A stretch of DNA of 64,000 nucleotides. Origin: DASXUX01 sp036504595 (lineage in GTDB: Bacteria > Planctomycetota > SZUA-567 > H5-PLA8). A model generated the notes under the pieces. It was not told where the DNA came from, did no database searches, and saw only the letters and a program-made list of their open reading frames with translations. Every line of letters begins with the position of its first letter. Within the stretch, counting starts at the first letter, position 1. This document shows, piece after piece, positions 55,028 through 63,847 of this stretch. The translations under genes and the position numbers were made by a program. Where the stretch lies: the NCBI GenBank assembly GCA_036504595.1, contig DASXUX010000020.1, forward strand, positions 62,001 through 126,000, written 5' to 3'.

Positions 55028-57979
55028 CTACTGTTTCGCCGGCGGAGCCGGCTGGTCCGTGGGCACGATGAACTTTGGCTTCTTGGCCTTCGGTTGATCG
55101 GTCTTCACGTCCGCTCCGCCTGGCACGGGCGCGGGTGCGGGCGCAGTCTTCGTCTCTGGAACCGTCGGCGCAACCTTGGGCACGGCCGGAACAGTTGTTT
55201 CGCCGCGTGGAGCCGCTTTGGTCTTGGTATCCGGCGCCGGCAGTGCAGGCGCCACAGGCGCAACCGGTGCGACCTTCGCTTCGGGAGCCAGCGCGTTCGG
55301 CACCGGGACGGCCGGCGCGGGAATGGCCGGCACCACGGGCCCCGTTTTCACATCGGCGGCGGGCGCGGCAACGGGCGCTGTCTGCGTCGCTTCGACGGGC
55401 TGTTGCACGGTCCCATGCACTGGCGTGCCAGCCCCAGGAAGCGCGGGCTTGGCGGCCGGCTTTTCGCCTTTCTTTGGCGCGGCCTTTTCGCGGGTTCCTT
55501 CGGTATAGGCTTCGAGCACGAACTCGGTGAGGAACCAGACGTTCTCTTCAATCTTCAGCTTTTGCGATTTGAGCTTCCAATCATGGCCTTCTGCCTTCAC
55601 CTCGTCGCCGTCCATGCGGACTTTTTGTGAATCCGGCATCGTGGCGGTGTCGCCCATAATCAGGTACTCGGCCTTCTCCATTCCCGGGCCAATCAGTTCG
55701 ACGTTGCCGTCCTTGCCGGGCACCAGCAAAAGATTGCGCCGCACCGCACAACTGGTTTCCTTGTCGTACACGAACACCGCCGCCGCCAGCGCACCCTTTG
55801 GGCGCAGGATCACACTGTCTGGCGCGAATAGATGCCGCGTGCCCTGCCGCAGTTCCTCCGTGCTGAACCAGATCGGCCGCACGTCCTTGAACAGGTTGTG
55901 AGGATTGTCCGGATCGTCCGGATAGGGCAGCAGTTTGCCATAAAAGTCCCTGATCCGCTGGATGCGCTCCGCGCCGTTCGCCGGTCCGCGCGCAAACCCG
56001 CGCAGGTAGATGCGCCGTTGCGTCTGGAACGTGTCGGGCTCGGTCGCGTTTTGTTCGCCCGATCCGCGCGCTCCCCTGCGAGGGTCGCTGATCGGTCCGG
56101 CCGTGGCCACTGGTCCACCGGGCGAGGCCATGCCGCCGCCTTCCGGTCCACCCAGCTTTCGCACGACGATCGGCATGCTGGTGGAAATCTGCGTCAGCCA
56201 GATATCGTCGGTGATGCGCGCCGTGCTCTTCAGTTCCGCCAGCAGGTTCAGGAAGTAATGCCCGGAAAGCGTGTTGTCGGCGATCTGTTTGAGTTGGTTG
56301 CGCCGTTCTTCGTTGTCCGCCTCCAGCTTCTTGACCTCCTGGGCCTGGGTTGCGGCGGTCTGCGTGGCCTCTTCAGCCACATTGAAATTCGCGGTCAGCG
56401 CCTCCGTGTTGCGGTAGGGCGCGTAGAGCAGCATGCCCATCGCGGCGAGTCCCAGGGCGGCGGCGTAGTACAGATACGCTCCGCGCGACCAGAAGCGGTT
56501 CTTCTCAATCAGAGCGTTCGGTATAAGCTGGAAGCTGAAGGCGCCTTTCAGCAGATCGCCCATCGCCAGGCCCAGCGCCACGGCCATCGTGTGCTGCTCG
56601 GCTCTCAGGGCGTTGGCATGCTCTTCGGGCAAACGGGCCAGCGACACGCCCCGCAACGGCTCCAGCGGCATCACTTCCATGCGCATGCGCCGGCTCATGA
56701 ACTCAATCAAGCCTTTCAGCTTGCTGCCGCCGCCGGTCAGGTAGATCCGGTCAACCTTGATGTCCCGCAGCTTCGTCTGCTGCTTGCTGAAGAGCACCGC
56801 GTTTTCCAGCGCCGCGCACAAAGCCGCTGCTTCGCGCACGAGCGCGCTGGTGATCTGCCGCCGGCGCTTGTCTTCCCGCGATTCAAAAGTGGGCGGCGGC
56901 AACTTAACGGTTTGAGAACTGCTCTCCGGGCCCGCAGCCGATTTCTGTTCCGCGCCTTCGGGCATGGACAGCGGCTCCGTATCGTCCAGGATGACTTCGT
57001 CCACCGGCGAGGGCTGCAGCACGAGCCCGTCTTTCGGAGCAGCCGCGGTGGCTTCGGGCTTGGCTTGCATAGCCGATGGCGCGGGGCGAGTCCCGCCGGA
57101 ACTCGAAGCTCCGGGAACAGCGCCGAGATTCATCGCGCCGGAAGTCGCCGGAGTGGATCCTGAAGCGCCCGGCGGAACGCCGCCGGAGCGAGGCAGCATG
57201 GTCGTCGCGCCGGCCTGGCGGGGGACGCGGCCGGTTCGCCCATGGGCGGAAATATCAAAGGTGATCTCGGCGACCGTCTTCTTCAGCTCCTCGGCCTCGG
57301 GAAGTTCCAGCTTCAGTTCGTCCGCCAGCACCTGTGTGAAGCGTTGCCCAGCGCCCATGATCGTGCGCGCAAAGTACAGTCCGCCGCCGCGGCACAGCAG
57401 GATCGTCAGATCGTCGGCGCCAATGTCGGCGACGAGCACCGTCTTGTCCGAGTCAAAGCCGTGGCCATGATAGTAGGCGTTGTAGAGCGCCAATGCTTCC
57501 AGATCGATCTCGACTTCGCCCAGCCCCGCCGAACGCCCCACCGACAGCAGATCGTTTGCCGCGGCCTCGCGCAAGGTGCCGATCATGACGGTGTACTGCC
57601 CGCCCGTCTCAGGAACGTCGAGGATGTGATAATCGAACGTGGTCGGTTCTTTGTCCGCCGAACGCTCGTTGACTTCGTAGCTGGCCAGCATCTCCAGCCG
57701 CCAGGGCGGCACCGGCGGCACTTGCAGGTAGCGGATCGACGTCGTCTTGCCCCCCGCGCCGATGCGCCGGGTGTGCGCCTTCAAGCGGGCGGTCTTCACC
57801 AGTTGCTTGAGCTTCACACCCAACGCCAGAGTCTTGTCCTGGCTGTCCTCCATGTGGCCGAGATCGCCAATGGGCAACGTGCCGGCCGCGACCAGTTCGA
57901 CCACGCCCTTGCTGTTGCGCGAAAGCACGACGCCCTTGATGGCTTCAGCGCCCAAATCAATACCGACTGCGGTGGCCAT
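55028..57979 (-). CDS. PilM-PilN fusion protein of a type IV pilus/T2SS platform
   Basis: A 983-aa protein. Residues 1-500 are the actin-like ATPase PilM (VGIDLGAEAIKGVVL, VLVADIGADDLTILLCRGGG, DRIYLTGGGSKLKGLIEFMS), interrupted at about 245-370 by a low-complexity Ala/Pro/Ser insertion. At about 515-540 comes one membrane helix (YLYYAAALGLAAMGMLLYAP), then a PilN-like periplasmic domain with coiled coil and LLAELKSTARI. A 150-residue Pro/Ala/Val/Lys tail ends the chain. PilM and PilN are normally separate proteins that bind each other; here they are one polypeptide. GGGAGC precedes ATG 57979. Followed on the same strand by PilO-like and PilP-like genes. Confidence 0.85.
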   Translation of the reverse strand: MATAVGIDLGAEAIKGVVLSRNSKGVVELVAAGTLPIGDLGHMEDSQDKTLALGVKLKQLVKTARLKAHTRRIGAGGKTTSIRYLQVPPVPPWRLEMLASYEVNERSADKEPTTFDYHILDVPETGGQYTVMIGTLREAAANDLLSVGRSAGLGEVEIDLEALALYNAYYHGHGFDSDKTVLVADIGADDLTILLCRGGGLYFARTIMGAGQRFTQVLADELKLELPEAEELKKTVAEITFDISAHGRTGRVPRQAGATTMLPRSGGVPPGASGSTPATSGAMNLGAVPGASSSGGTRPAPSAMQAKPEATAAAPKDGLVLQPSPVDEVILDDTEPLSMPEGAEQKSAAGPESSSQTVKLPPPTFESREDKRRRQITSALVREAAALCAALENAVLFSKQQTKLRDIKVDRIYLTGGGSKLKGLIEFMSRRMRMEVMPLEPLRGVSLARLPEEHANALRAEQHTMAVALGLAMGDLLKGAFSFQLIPNALIEKNRFWSRGAYLYYAAALGLAAMGMLLYAPYRNTEALTANFNVAEEATQTAATQAQEVKKLEADNEERRNQLKQIADNTLSGHYFLNLLAELKSTARITDDIWLTQISTSMPIVVRKLGGPEGGGMASPGGPVATAGPISDPRRGARGSGEQNATEPDTFQTQRRIYLRGFARGPANGAERIQRIRDFYGKLLPYPDDPDNPHNLFKDVRPIWFSTEELRQGTRHLFAPDSVILRPKGALAAAVFVYDKETSCAVRRNLLLVPGKDGNVELIGPGMEKAEYLIMGDTATMPDSQKVRMDGDEVKAEGHDWKLKSQKLKIEENVWFLTEFVLEAYTEGTREKAAPKKGEKPAAKPALPGAGTPVHGTVQQPVEATQTAPVAAPAADVKTGPVVPAIPAPAVPVPNALAPEAKVAPVAPVAPALPAPDTKTKAAPRGETTVPAVPKVAPTVPETKTAPAPAPVPGGADVKTDQPKAKKPKFIVPTDQPAPPAKQ

Positions 57980-58297
57980 GGATGCTCCCTAACTGAAGGT
58001 CTGGAGTCCGGAGTCCTGGGACTCGCGAAAACCAAAGCGCGCGACGGGCGCTGCAAAACTCGAAAACAGTGGCTGCTCAGCATAGCTCTCCAACCTTGTG
58101 CCGACAAGCTATACATTCGCCGGAGAGTTCTAACAGCGCGGGACGGAAAAGGTTACCGTTTCCCTTAAAAAATAGACCTGCGGCGCCCGTCAATTCAGAA
58201 CGCCCAAATCGGAACAGATGTTCGTAGTTCGTGGTTCATGGTTGGCGCAAGCCCATCCGAACTCGTGAACCACGAACCACAAACCATGAACCGGACG
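57980..58297. other. 318-bp gap between pilM-N and ugd
   Basis: The right part (58209-58291) is an inverted heptamer array: TTCGTAGTTCGTGGTTCATG on the left, GAACCACGAACCACAAACCA on the right. The left part is ordinary spacer with CTGGAGTCCGGAGTC heptamers at 58001-58015. No gene, tRNA or promoter is recognised. Confidence 0.7.
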
Positions 58298-59596
58298 TTA
58301 GGGCTTTCCAATCCCGTAATACACGAACCCCTGCTCCCGGACGTAGTCCGGACGATATATATTCCTTCCATCAAAAACCACGGGGGTCTTCAGCAGCTTC
58401 TTCACGCGGTCCCAGTCCGGCATGCGGAACTCGTTCCACTCCGTCGCCAGCACCAGAGCGTCCGCGCCGTCCAGCGCGCTATATGCGTCCTTTGTGTAGG
58501 TGACCTTGTTGCCCAAGACTCGCTTGGCCGTCGCCATGGCTTCCGGGTCGAAGCACTGCACCTTCGCCTTCGCCGCCAGAAGCTGTTGGATCAGCGCCAG
58601 GGCCGGAGCTTCCCGCACGTCGTCCGTCCGCGGCTTGAATGCCAGTCCCCATATCGCGAAGCGCTTCCCGCTTAAGCTGCCGAAGTGCTTCCGCATGCGT
58701 TCGATCAGGATCAGCTTCTGTTCGTCGTTGACCTGTTCCGCCGCATCGACCACTTTCATTTCCAGGCCGTGCTGCTTGCCCGACTGCACCAGCGCTCGCG
58801 TGTCCTTCGGGAAGCACGACCCGCCGTAGCCGATGCCCGGGAACAAGAACGCGCTGCCGATGCGGCCATCCTTGCTGATGCCCATGCGCACCAAGTCCAC
58901 GTCCGCGTTCGTTTTTTCGCACAGGCGAGCGATCTCGTTCATGAACGAAATCTTCGTCGCCAGGAATGCGTTGGCTGCGTACTTCGTCATCTCCGACGAC
59001 GCCGGGTCCATGCGCATGATCGGCGCGCCAGTCCGGCAGTAGGGTTCATACAGCGTGCTGAGAATCTGCCAGGCCTTCTCATCTTGAACGCCTAACACGA
59101 CGCGATCCGGTTTTAAGAAGTCCTCAACCGCCGTTCCTTCTTTGAGAAACTCCGGGTTCGAGGCGATGCTGAACTCGCCCTTGTAGTGCTTGCGGATTTC
59201 CGCGGCGATCTCTTTGTGAGTGCCAATCGGCACCGTGCTCTTCGACACAATCACCTTGTAGCAGTCCATGCGCTTGGCGATTTCGCGCGCCGCGCTGAGC
59301 ACATGCCGCGTATCCGCCGAACCGTCTTCCGCCGGTGGGGTGGGGAGGCACAAAAACATTACCTGCGCGTGAGCGACCGCTTTGTCGTAGTTGGTGGTGA
59401 AGCTCAGGCGCTTCTCGCGCAAATTCCGGCTGAACAGATCGAACAGCCCCGGCTCGAAGATCGTCAGTTCGCCCTTGTTGAGCTTCGCGACCTTCCCCTC
59501 ATCGACGTCCAGGCCGACGACGTCGTTTCCGATCTCCGCGAAACATGTTCCCGCGACAAGTCCGACATAACCCGTGCCAACGATTGTAATTCGCAT
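58298..59596 (-). CDS. ugd: UDP-glucose 6-dehydrogenase
   Basis: A 432-aa NAD-dependent sugar-nucleotide dehydrogenase that oxidises UDP-glucose to UDP-glucuronate for surface polysaccharides. Rossmann motif ITIVGTGYVGLVAGTCFAE, VSKSTVPIGT, SNPEFLKEGTAVEDFL, catalytic Cys in YGGSCFPKDTRAL, FAIWGLAFKPRTDDVREAP and the closing VFDGRNIY are all in place. GAGG precedes ATG 59596. It may supply donors to the glycosyltransferases in the window. Confidence 0.95.
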   Translation of the reverse strand: MRITIVGTGYVGLVAGTCFAEIGNDVVGLDVDEGKVAKLNKGELTIFEPGLFDLFSRNLREKRLSFTTNYDKAVAHAQVMFLCLPTPPAEDGSADTRHVLSAAREIAKRMDCYKVIVSKSTVPIGTHKEIAAEIRKHYKGEFSIASNPEFLKEGTAVEDFLKPDRVVLGVQDEKAWQILSTLYEPYCRTGAPIMRMDPASSEMTKYAANAFLATKISFMNEIARLCEKTNADVDLVRMGISKDGRIGSAFLFPGIGYGGSCFPKDTRALVQSGKQHGLEMKVVDAAEQVNDEQKLILIERMRKHFGSLSGKRFAIWGLAFKPRTDDVREAPALALIQQLLAAKAKVQCFDPEAMATAKRVLGNKVTYTKDAYSALDGADALVLATEWNEFRMPDWDRVKKLLKTPVVFDGRNIYRPDYVREQGFVYYGIGKP

Positions 59597-59629
59597 AGCG
59601 CGCCTCAGCCCCGCAGCGGAAAAGAAAAA

Positions 59630-59682
59630 GTCCTGAGCGCCGAACTCAGCACTCAGGACTCAGAACTCAGCACTTCAGTTCG
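59630..59682. repeat. ACTCAGC/ACTCAGG heptamer array
   Basis: GTCCTGAG at 59631 pairs with CTCAGGAC at 59651-59658. The array continues TCAGAACTCAGCACT to the stop codon of asd. Confidence 0.8.
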
Positions 59683-60774
59683 TTACGCGATGACTCCCCG
59701 CTTGACCAGGTACTCCGCCGTCAGCACCGCGCCCTTCGCCGCGCCCATCTTCGTGTTGTGGCTCAGGAGCACGTACTTCACGCCGTTGGGCAGAACGTTG
59801 TCGCTGCGCAAGCGGCCGATCACCGTCGTCATGCCGTCGTTGAGTTCGCGGTCCAGCCGCGGCTGCGGGCGGAAGGGCTCTTCGGTGTACGAAACCAGCT
59901 CCGGCGGCGTGCTGGGCAGGCCGAGCTTGATGAACTCTGCGTACTGATCGCGCCACGCCTGCTTGATCTCATCCAGCGTCGCTTTTTTCTGCAAGCCGAC
60001 GAAGACGCACTCCGTGTGGCCGTCGATGACGTTCACGCGCGTGCAGGTGCAGGAGACGTTGAACGGCGCCGGGACGATGGTGTCGCCGGTCAGCTTGCCC
60101 AGAATCTTCTGCGTCTCGGTCTGGACCTTTTCTTCTTCCTTCGGGATGTACGGAATCACGTTGTCGAGAATGTCGTAGCTGAGCACGCCCGGGCTGCGGC
60201 CGGCGCCGCTAACGGCCTGCATGCTGGTCATGATCACGCTGCTGATGCCGAAGCGGTCGTACAGCGGTTTCAAGCTGAACACCAACCCGACGGTCGTGCA
60301 GTTCGGGCCCGGCGATACAAAACCCTTCCAGCCGCGCTTTTTCTGCTGCACCGCAACGAGCGCCGAATGGTCGATGTTCACGCCCGGCAAGAAGACCGGC
60401 ACGTCCGGCTCATAGCGGAAGGCGCTTGCCGTGCTGATGACCGGCACGCGCTGAGCGTACATGGGCTCGACAATCTTCGCCGCGTCGCTTTCGATGGCCG
60501 TGAAGACCAGATCGATGTCGTCCAGCACCAGCTTTTCGGCGTTCTCAACGGGGATGCTCAAGAATTCCTTCGGGCAGGCCTCATCGCAGAACCAGCGCGT
60601 CGCGCCCGAGGCTTCCTTGATCGCGTCGCCATACTTCTTGCCGGCGCTGCGTTCAGACGCGGCGAGGCGCTTGACCTCAAACCACGGATGCTGCCCCAGA
60701 CTGGTCAGGAATTGTTGGCCGGCCACGCCGGTCGCTCCCACGACCGCCACGCGCCGCCGCTGTGTGTTCGCCAT
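59683..60774 (-). CDS. asd: Aspartate-semialdehyde dehydrogenase (archaeal/fungal type)
   Basis: A 363-aa NADP-dependent enzyme making aspartate-semialdehyde for the lysine, threonine and methionine branches. Rossmann start VAVVGATGVAGQQFL, catalytic Cys in SPGPNCTTVGLVF, MQAVSGAGRSPGVLSYDILD and the C-terminal SHNTKMGAAKGAVLTAEYLV. The sequence style is that of the archaeal/fungal-like branch rather than the E. coli type. GGAGAG precedes ATG 60774. Upstream is an inverted heptamer array. It is followed by ugd on the same strand. Confidence 0.93.
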   Translation of the reverse strand: MANTQRRRVAVVGATGVAGQQFLTSLGQHPWFEVKRLAASERSAGKKYGDAIKEASGATRWFCDEACPKEFLSIPVENAEKLVLDDIDLVFTAIESDAAKIVEPMYAQRVPVISTASAFRYEPDVPVFLPGVNIDHSALVAVQQKKRGWKGFVSPGPNCTTVGLVFSLKPLYDRFGISSVIMTSMQAVSGAGRSPGVLSYDILDNVIPYIPKEEEKVQTETQKILGKLTGDTIVPAPFNVSCTCTRVNVIDGHTECVFVGLQKKATLDEIKQAWRDQYAEFIKLGLPSTPPELVSYTEEPFRPQPRLDRELNDGMTTVIGRLRSDNVLPNGVKYVLLSHNTKMGAAKGAVLTAEYLVKRGVIA

Positions 60775-60793
60775 CGCTGTGCTCTCCGTTCTT

Positions 60794-60866
60794 TGCCACA
60801 GAGATCACAGAGGACACCGAGAAGAACCGTCAGAAATCTCTGTGTTCTCTGTGATCACTGTGGCCA
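60794..60866. repeat. Inverted CACAGAG array upstream of asd
   Basis: GCCACAGAGATCACAGAGGA on the left is mirrored by GTTCTCTGTGATCACTGTGG on the right, a very long stem. No T-run; lies in the asd leader. Confidence 0.85.
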
Positions 60867-60971
60867 ATCTCTTAAAACAAACGCCGAGGCAACCCCCGGC
60901 GCGAAAACTCCACAAAAGTTAGCCCGGCGCGGAGCTACAGTCAACATCAGACTCCTTGCCTACCCACCCAG

Positions 60972-60990
60972 GGGTGCACGTCGCTGAATG
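60972..60990. repeat. Left terminal inverted repeat of the IS
   Basis: GGGTGCACGTCGCTGAATG; one mismatch with the right end. Confidence 0.9.
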
Positions 60991-61037
60991 CGCATATCTA
61001 AATAGCCGAAACCTCTCTTAAAGGGAGGGATGGGCTA

Positions 61038-62628
61038 ATGACGAACAGCTACGACGAAGGTTTGGCGGCCTTTTTAGCGGAGGCGAAGGTCGCGTACGAA
61101 CAGATGTTCAAGCCCGAGCGGCAGGCTGAGCTGCGAACCTTCAGCCAACGGGAGCTCTGCGTATACGAGGAAGGGCGGCGCTTGTCGCGGGCCTTGCTAG
61201 CGGAACACTTGGCGCATCAACTGCATGAGTCGGCACCGCGAAAGCAGACCGCTGAATGTCCGCATTGTCAGCGGGAGTGTCGGGTGGTGAGCCAAGATCT
61301 GGAGGTGCGTCCAGTTAGTACGCTGGTGGGTGACGTGGCGTTTCCGCGCGCCAAGTACCGCTGCAAACACTGCCGGAAGTCTTTTTTTCCCTCTGGACAT
61401 TAAACTGGAATTGGGTTCATCGCGCCGCAGCCCCGAAATACTGAAGCGTATTGTTGAGCAGGGGGCCGACAGTCCATCTTTTGAACATGCCAGCCGCCAA
61501 CTCAAGCGCCACCTGCGGATCGATATTGGCGATAAAGAAGTCGAGCGACTCACCGAACAACTTGGTCGCCACTGGGCTGAGGCGCGGGACAAAGAAGTCG
61601 AACAGTTCAAGCAGAACACGCTGCCTCGGTCGCACGCGCAAGCGCCCGATGCCGCAGCGGTGATGGTGGATGGCGGGCGCACACAGATTCGTGAAGCGGA
61701 TTCGAAACCGGGCGCGCATCAACCGCACTGGCGTGAAGTCAAGTACGGCAACTTGGCGACGATCGCTTCGCGTCCCTGCAGCCTCGATCCGCAACCTGAA
61801 CCCCCGTCCAAACTGCTGCAGCCGGATCGCGTCAAGAAGTTGGTGGACCAGCTCAGCAATCAGGCGGTGCCAACGCGAAAGTCATCGGCGCCTGCAGAAA
61901 CGCATCCTCGCCGGCGACGACAAAGAAAAAAGCTGGTGCCCCGTATCACGCGACTGATCACAACCTTTGTCGCTACTCTGCAAAACGCGACCGACTTCGG
62001 TTACATGATGGCTGCCGAGGCCCACCGGCGCAGCCTGGACCTGGCCAAACGCAAAGCCTTCGTCTGCGACGGACTGCCCTACAACTGGACGATCTATGAA
62101 ACTCATTTTCGAGCTTGGGGCTTCACCCCCATTCTCGATTTTCTGCATCTGGTTGTCTATCTGTACGCGGCCGCGCATGCACTGCATCAACACCAGAACT
62201 GGCGAGCTTGGCCCTGTTACGAACGCTGGCTGCGCTGGGCATGGTCAGGCAACCGAGAGGCGCTTCTGGCGGCACTGCAAGCAGCCAGTGCCACCGTGGG
62301 CTTGCCGCCCAAGAACGCTGCGGAGCAAGACCACCGCCTGATTATCGCTCGCGCGTTGGACTACGTGACTAACAACTACGATCGCATCGACTATCCGCGC
62401 TATCGCAAGCTGGGGCTGCCCTGTAGCAGCGCGCCCGTCGAATCCACGGTCAAGCAGTTTAGTCGTCGCCTGAAAGGAACAGAAAAGTTCTGGCTGGAGG
62501 GTGGCGCTGAGGCCGTCGCGCAAGTCCGGGCCGCATGCATAAGCCAAGATGGCCGCGCCGCAGCTCTCTGGCAACTCCCCCAACCCTACCGCGCTTACGG
62601 TCTCAACTGGGCACGCATCGCCGCGTAA
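61038..62628 (+). CDS. Transposase (ISKra4-like), with a +1 frame change
   Basis: ATG 61038 opens a frame with a zinc-finger N-terminus (CPHCQREC, CKHCRKSFF) that stops at 61403. The rest, from PLDIKLELG on, is in the +1 frame to 62628. Joined, the zinc finger ends in KSFFPLD, the family consensus. DDE-type acidic residues are suggested by VMVDGGRTQIR, FVCDGLPYN and APVESTVKQFSRRLKGTEKF. The change falls in a T7CCC run (61382-61391): either a programmed slip from TTT to TTC, or a one-base insertion. About 530 residues if joined. Confidence 0.85.
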
Positions 62629-62634
62629 CCACAA

Positions 62635-62653
62635 CATCCAGCGACGTGCACCC
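62635..62653. repeat. Right terminal inverted repeat of the IS
   Basis: CATCCAGCGACGTGCACCC, 7 bp past the transposase stop. Confidence 0.9.
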
Positions 62654-62698
62654 AGGTGCCTGGTGTCTTGTGCCTGGTGGGCTGGTTTCACCCCCGTC

Positions 62699-63748
62699 TT
62701 AGCGTTGATAGATCGGCAGAAACCGATATGGCACGCCTAGTATCAAGATCGCAAACGCCGTGTCCGCTGCCGGCGCGTGGCTTTCACCTCGGCCCCCGGC
62801 CAGGAAGCTGCCGTCGGAATCCTGCCGGGCCAGGAGCGCGTCCCGAATCTTGGGATACCAGCTCTGATAATGCTCGTCGCCCGCCTGGTACATGACCTGC
62901 ATCGAATAATAATGCGCATAAAAGTAATGCTCGGCCTGCTCGAACTTCTTCACATTCTGGGAAAGCAGATAGTTCAGGCCCTGTTGAGCCTCCGGGCAGT
63001 CGCGCTGTCCGCACATGTACAGACTCAGCACCCCCGCCGCCGTCCGAGCGAAGCCCGCGCCCTGCCCCGGCTTGGCCTGATACATGAAGCCGCCGTTCTT
63101 CACCGCGCAGGATTTCACGTACTTGATTGCGTTCTGAATCGTCTCCTCCGGGACCGCGATGCCGGCCTCCTGCGCCGAAGCCAGCGCGACGGCCTGCATC
63201 ACGGTCGCGGAAACGTCCGCATCCTTGCCGTCCGGCTGATAGCGCCAGCCGCCCTCCGGATTCTGCGCCTTCACGATCACGTGGACGGCCTTCTTTAATG
63301 TCTCGCGAATTTCGTCTTTCCGGCTCGACATGCCCCACGCTTCCGAAAGCGCCAGCGTCGCCAAGCCGTGCTCGTACATGCTGGAGCCTAAAAAGCCGGA
63401 CGTGCGGCGAGGCGAAAGCAGATAATTGAGCGCGCGCTTGAGTGGATCACCAAACGGCGGCTTTTCAGGAAAACTGCCTTGAACCATAAACGCCATGAGC
63501 GCCAGCGAGGTACTCGCGACCGGAAACCGCTCCCCAATGCTTCCATCCGGCCGCTGCTGGTCCAGCAGCCACTTCAACCCCTTGTTGATTGCCGCCTCGG
63601 TCTCCGGACTAAGCTGCGCCACATCCACGCGCTCAGCGGCAGTCAATTCAAAACTCAAAACGCAAAACGCAACACTAAGGACGGTTAGCAGCCGCTGTTT
63701 CGCCTGTTGAGTCTTTCTTTCTGAGTCGCTTTTCGATTTCACGCGCAA
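62699..63748 (-). CDS. Exported prenyltransferase/squalene-oxidase-repeat protein
   Basis: A 349-aa protein with alpha/alpha-toroid repeats of the terpene-cyclase/prenyltransferase family: GLKWLLDQQRPDGSIGERFP, YEHGLATLALSEAWGM, AQNPEGGWRYQPDGKDADVS and VKNGGFMYQ followed by ADTAFAILILGVPYRF. The catalytic DxDD of squalene-hopene cyclase is not seen (DADVS instead), so it is probably not a cyclase; such proteins are frequent and uncharacterised in planctomycetes. A signal peptide (LLTVLSVAFCVLSFELTAAE) is encoded by a GCGTTTT heptamer array. Downstream, between this stop and the IS, lies a short TGCCTGG heptamer array. Confidence 0.85.
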   Translation of the reverse strand: MRVKSKSDSERKTQQAKQRLLTVLSVAFCVLSFELTAAERVDVAQLSPETEAAINKGLKWLLDQQRPDGSIGERFPVASTSLALMAFMVQGSFPEKPPFGDPLKRALNYLLSPRRTSGFLGSSMYEHGLATLALSEAWGMSSRKDEIRETLKKAVHVIVKAQNPEGGWRYQPDGKDADVSATVMQAVALASAQEAGIAVPEETIQNAIKYVKSCAVKNGGFMYQAKPGQGAGFARTAAGVLSLYMCGQRDCPEAQQGLNYLLSQNVKKFEQAEHYFYAHYYSMQVMYQAGDEHYQSWYPKIRDALLARQDSDGSFLAGGRGESHAPAADTAFAILILGVPYRFLPIYQR

Positions 63749-63756
63749 GCACCGCT

Positions 63757-63835
63757 AACCAGACTACCAGACTACCAGACTACCAGACCACCAGACCACC
63801 AGACACCAGACGACCACTCCACCACTCACCACTCA
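63757..63835. repeat. ACCAGACT octamer and ACCACTC heptamer arrays
   Basis: Six to seven copies of CCAGACTA/CCAGACCA followed by four copies of ACCACTC fill the spacer upstream of the squalene-repeat gene. Confidence 0.9.
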
Positions 63836-63847
63836 CCACTCACCAAT

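Larger units (their letters stand above)
60971..62653 (+). mobile_element. Insertion sequence, ISKra4-like, about 1.68 kb
   Basis: Bounded by terminal inverted repeats: left GGGTGCACGTCGCTGAATG (60972-60990), right CATCCAGCGACGTGCACCC (62635-62653), 18 of 19 bases matching when the right is reverse-complemented. It contains one transposase gene with a frame change. I see no convincing target-site duplication. It sits between asd and the squalene-repeat gene and does not disrupt a recognisable gene. Confidence 0.9.

Noticed and set aside
60955..62670. Target-site duplication of the insertion sequence.
   Set aside because: Flanks (…CCCAGG and AGGTGCC…) share only a few bases; no convincing direct repeat can be defined.
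63757..63835. Regular short repeats that could suggest a CRISPR array.
   Set aside because: Units are 7-8 bases without spacers; no cas genes in the window.
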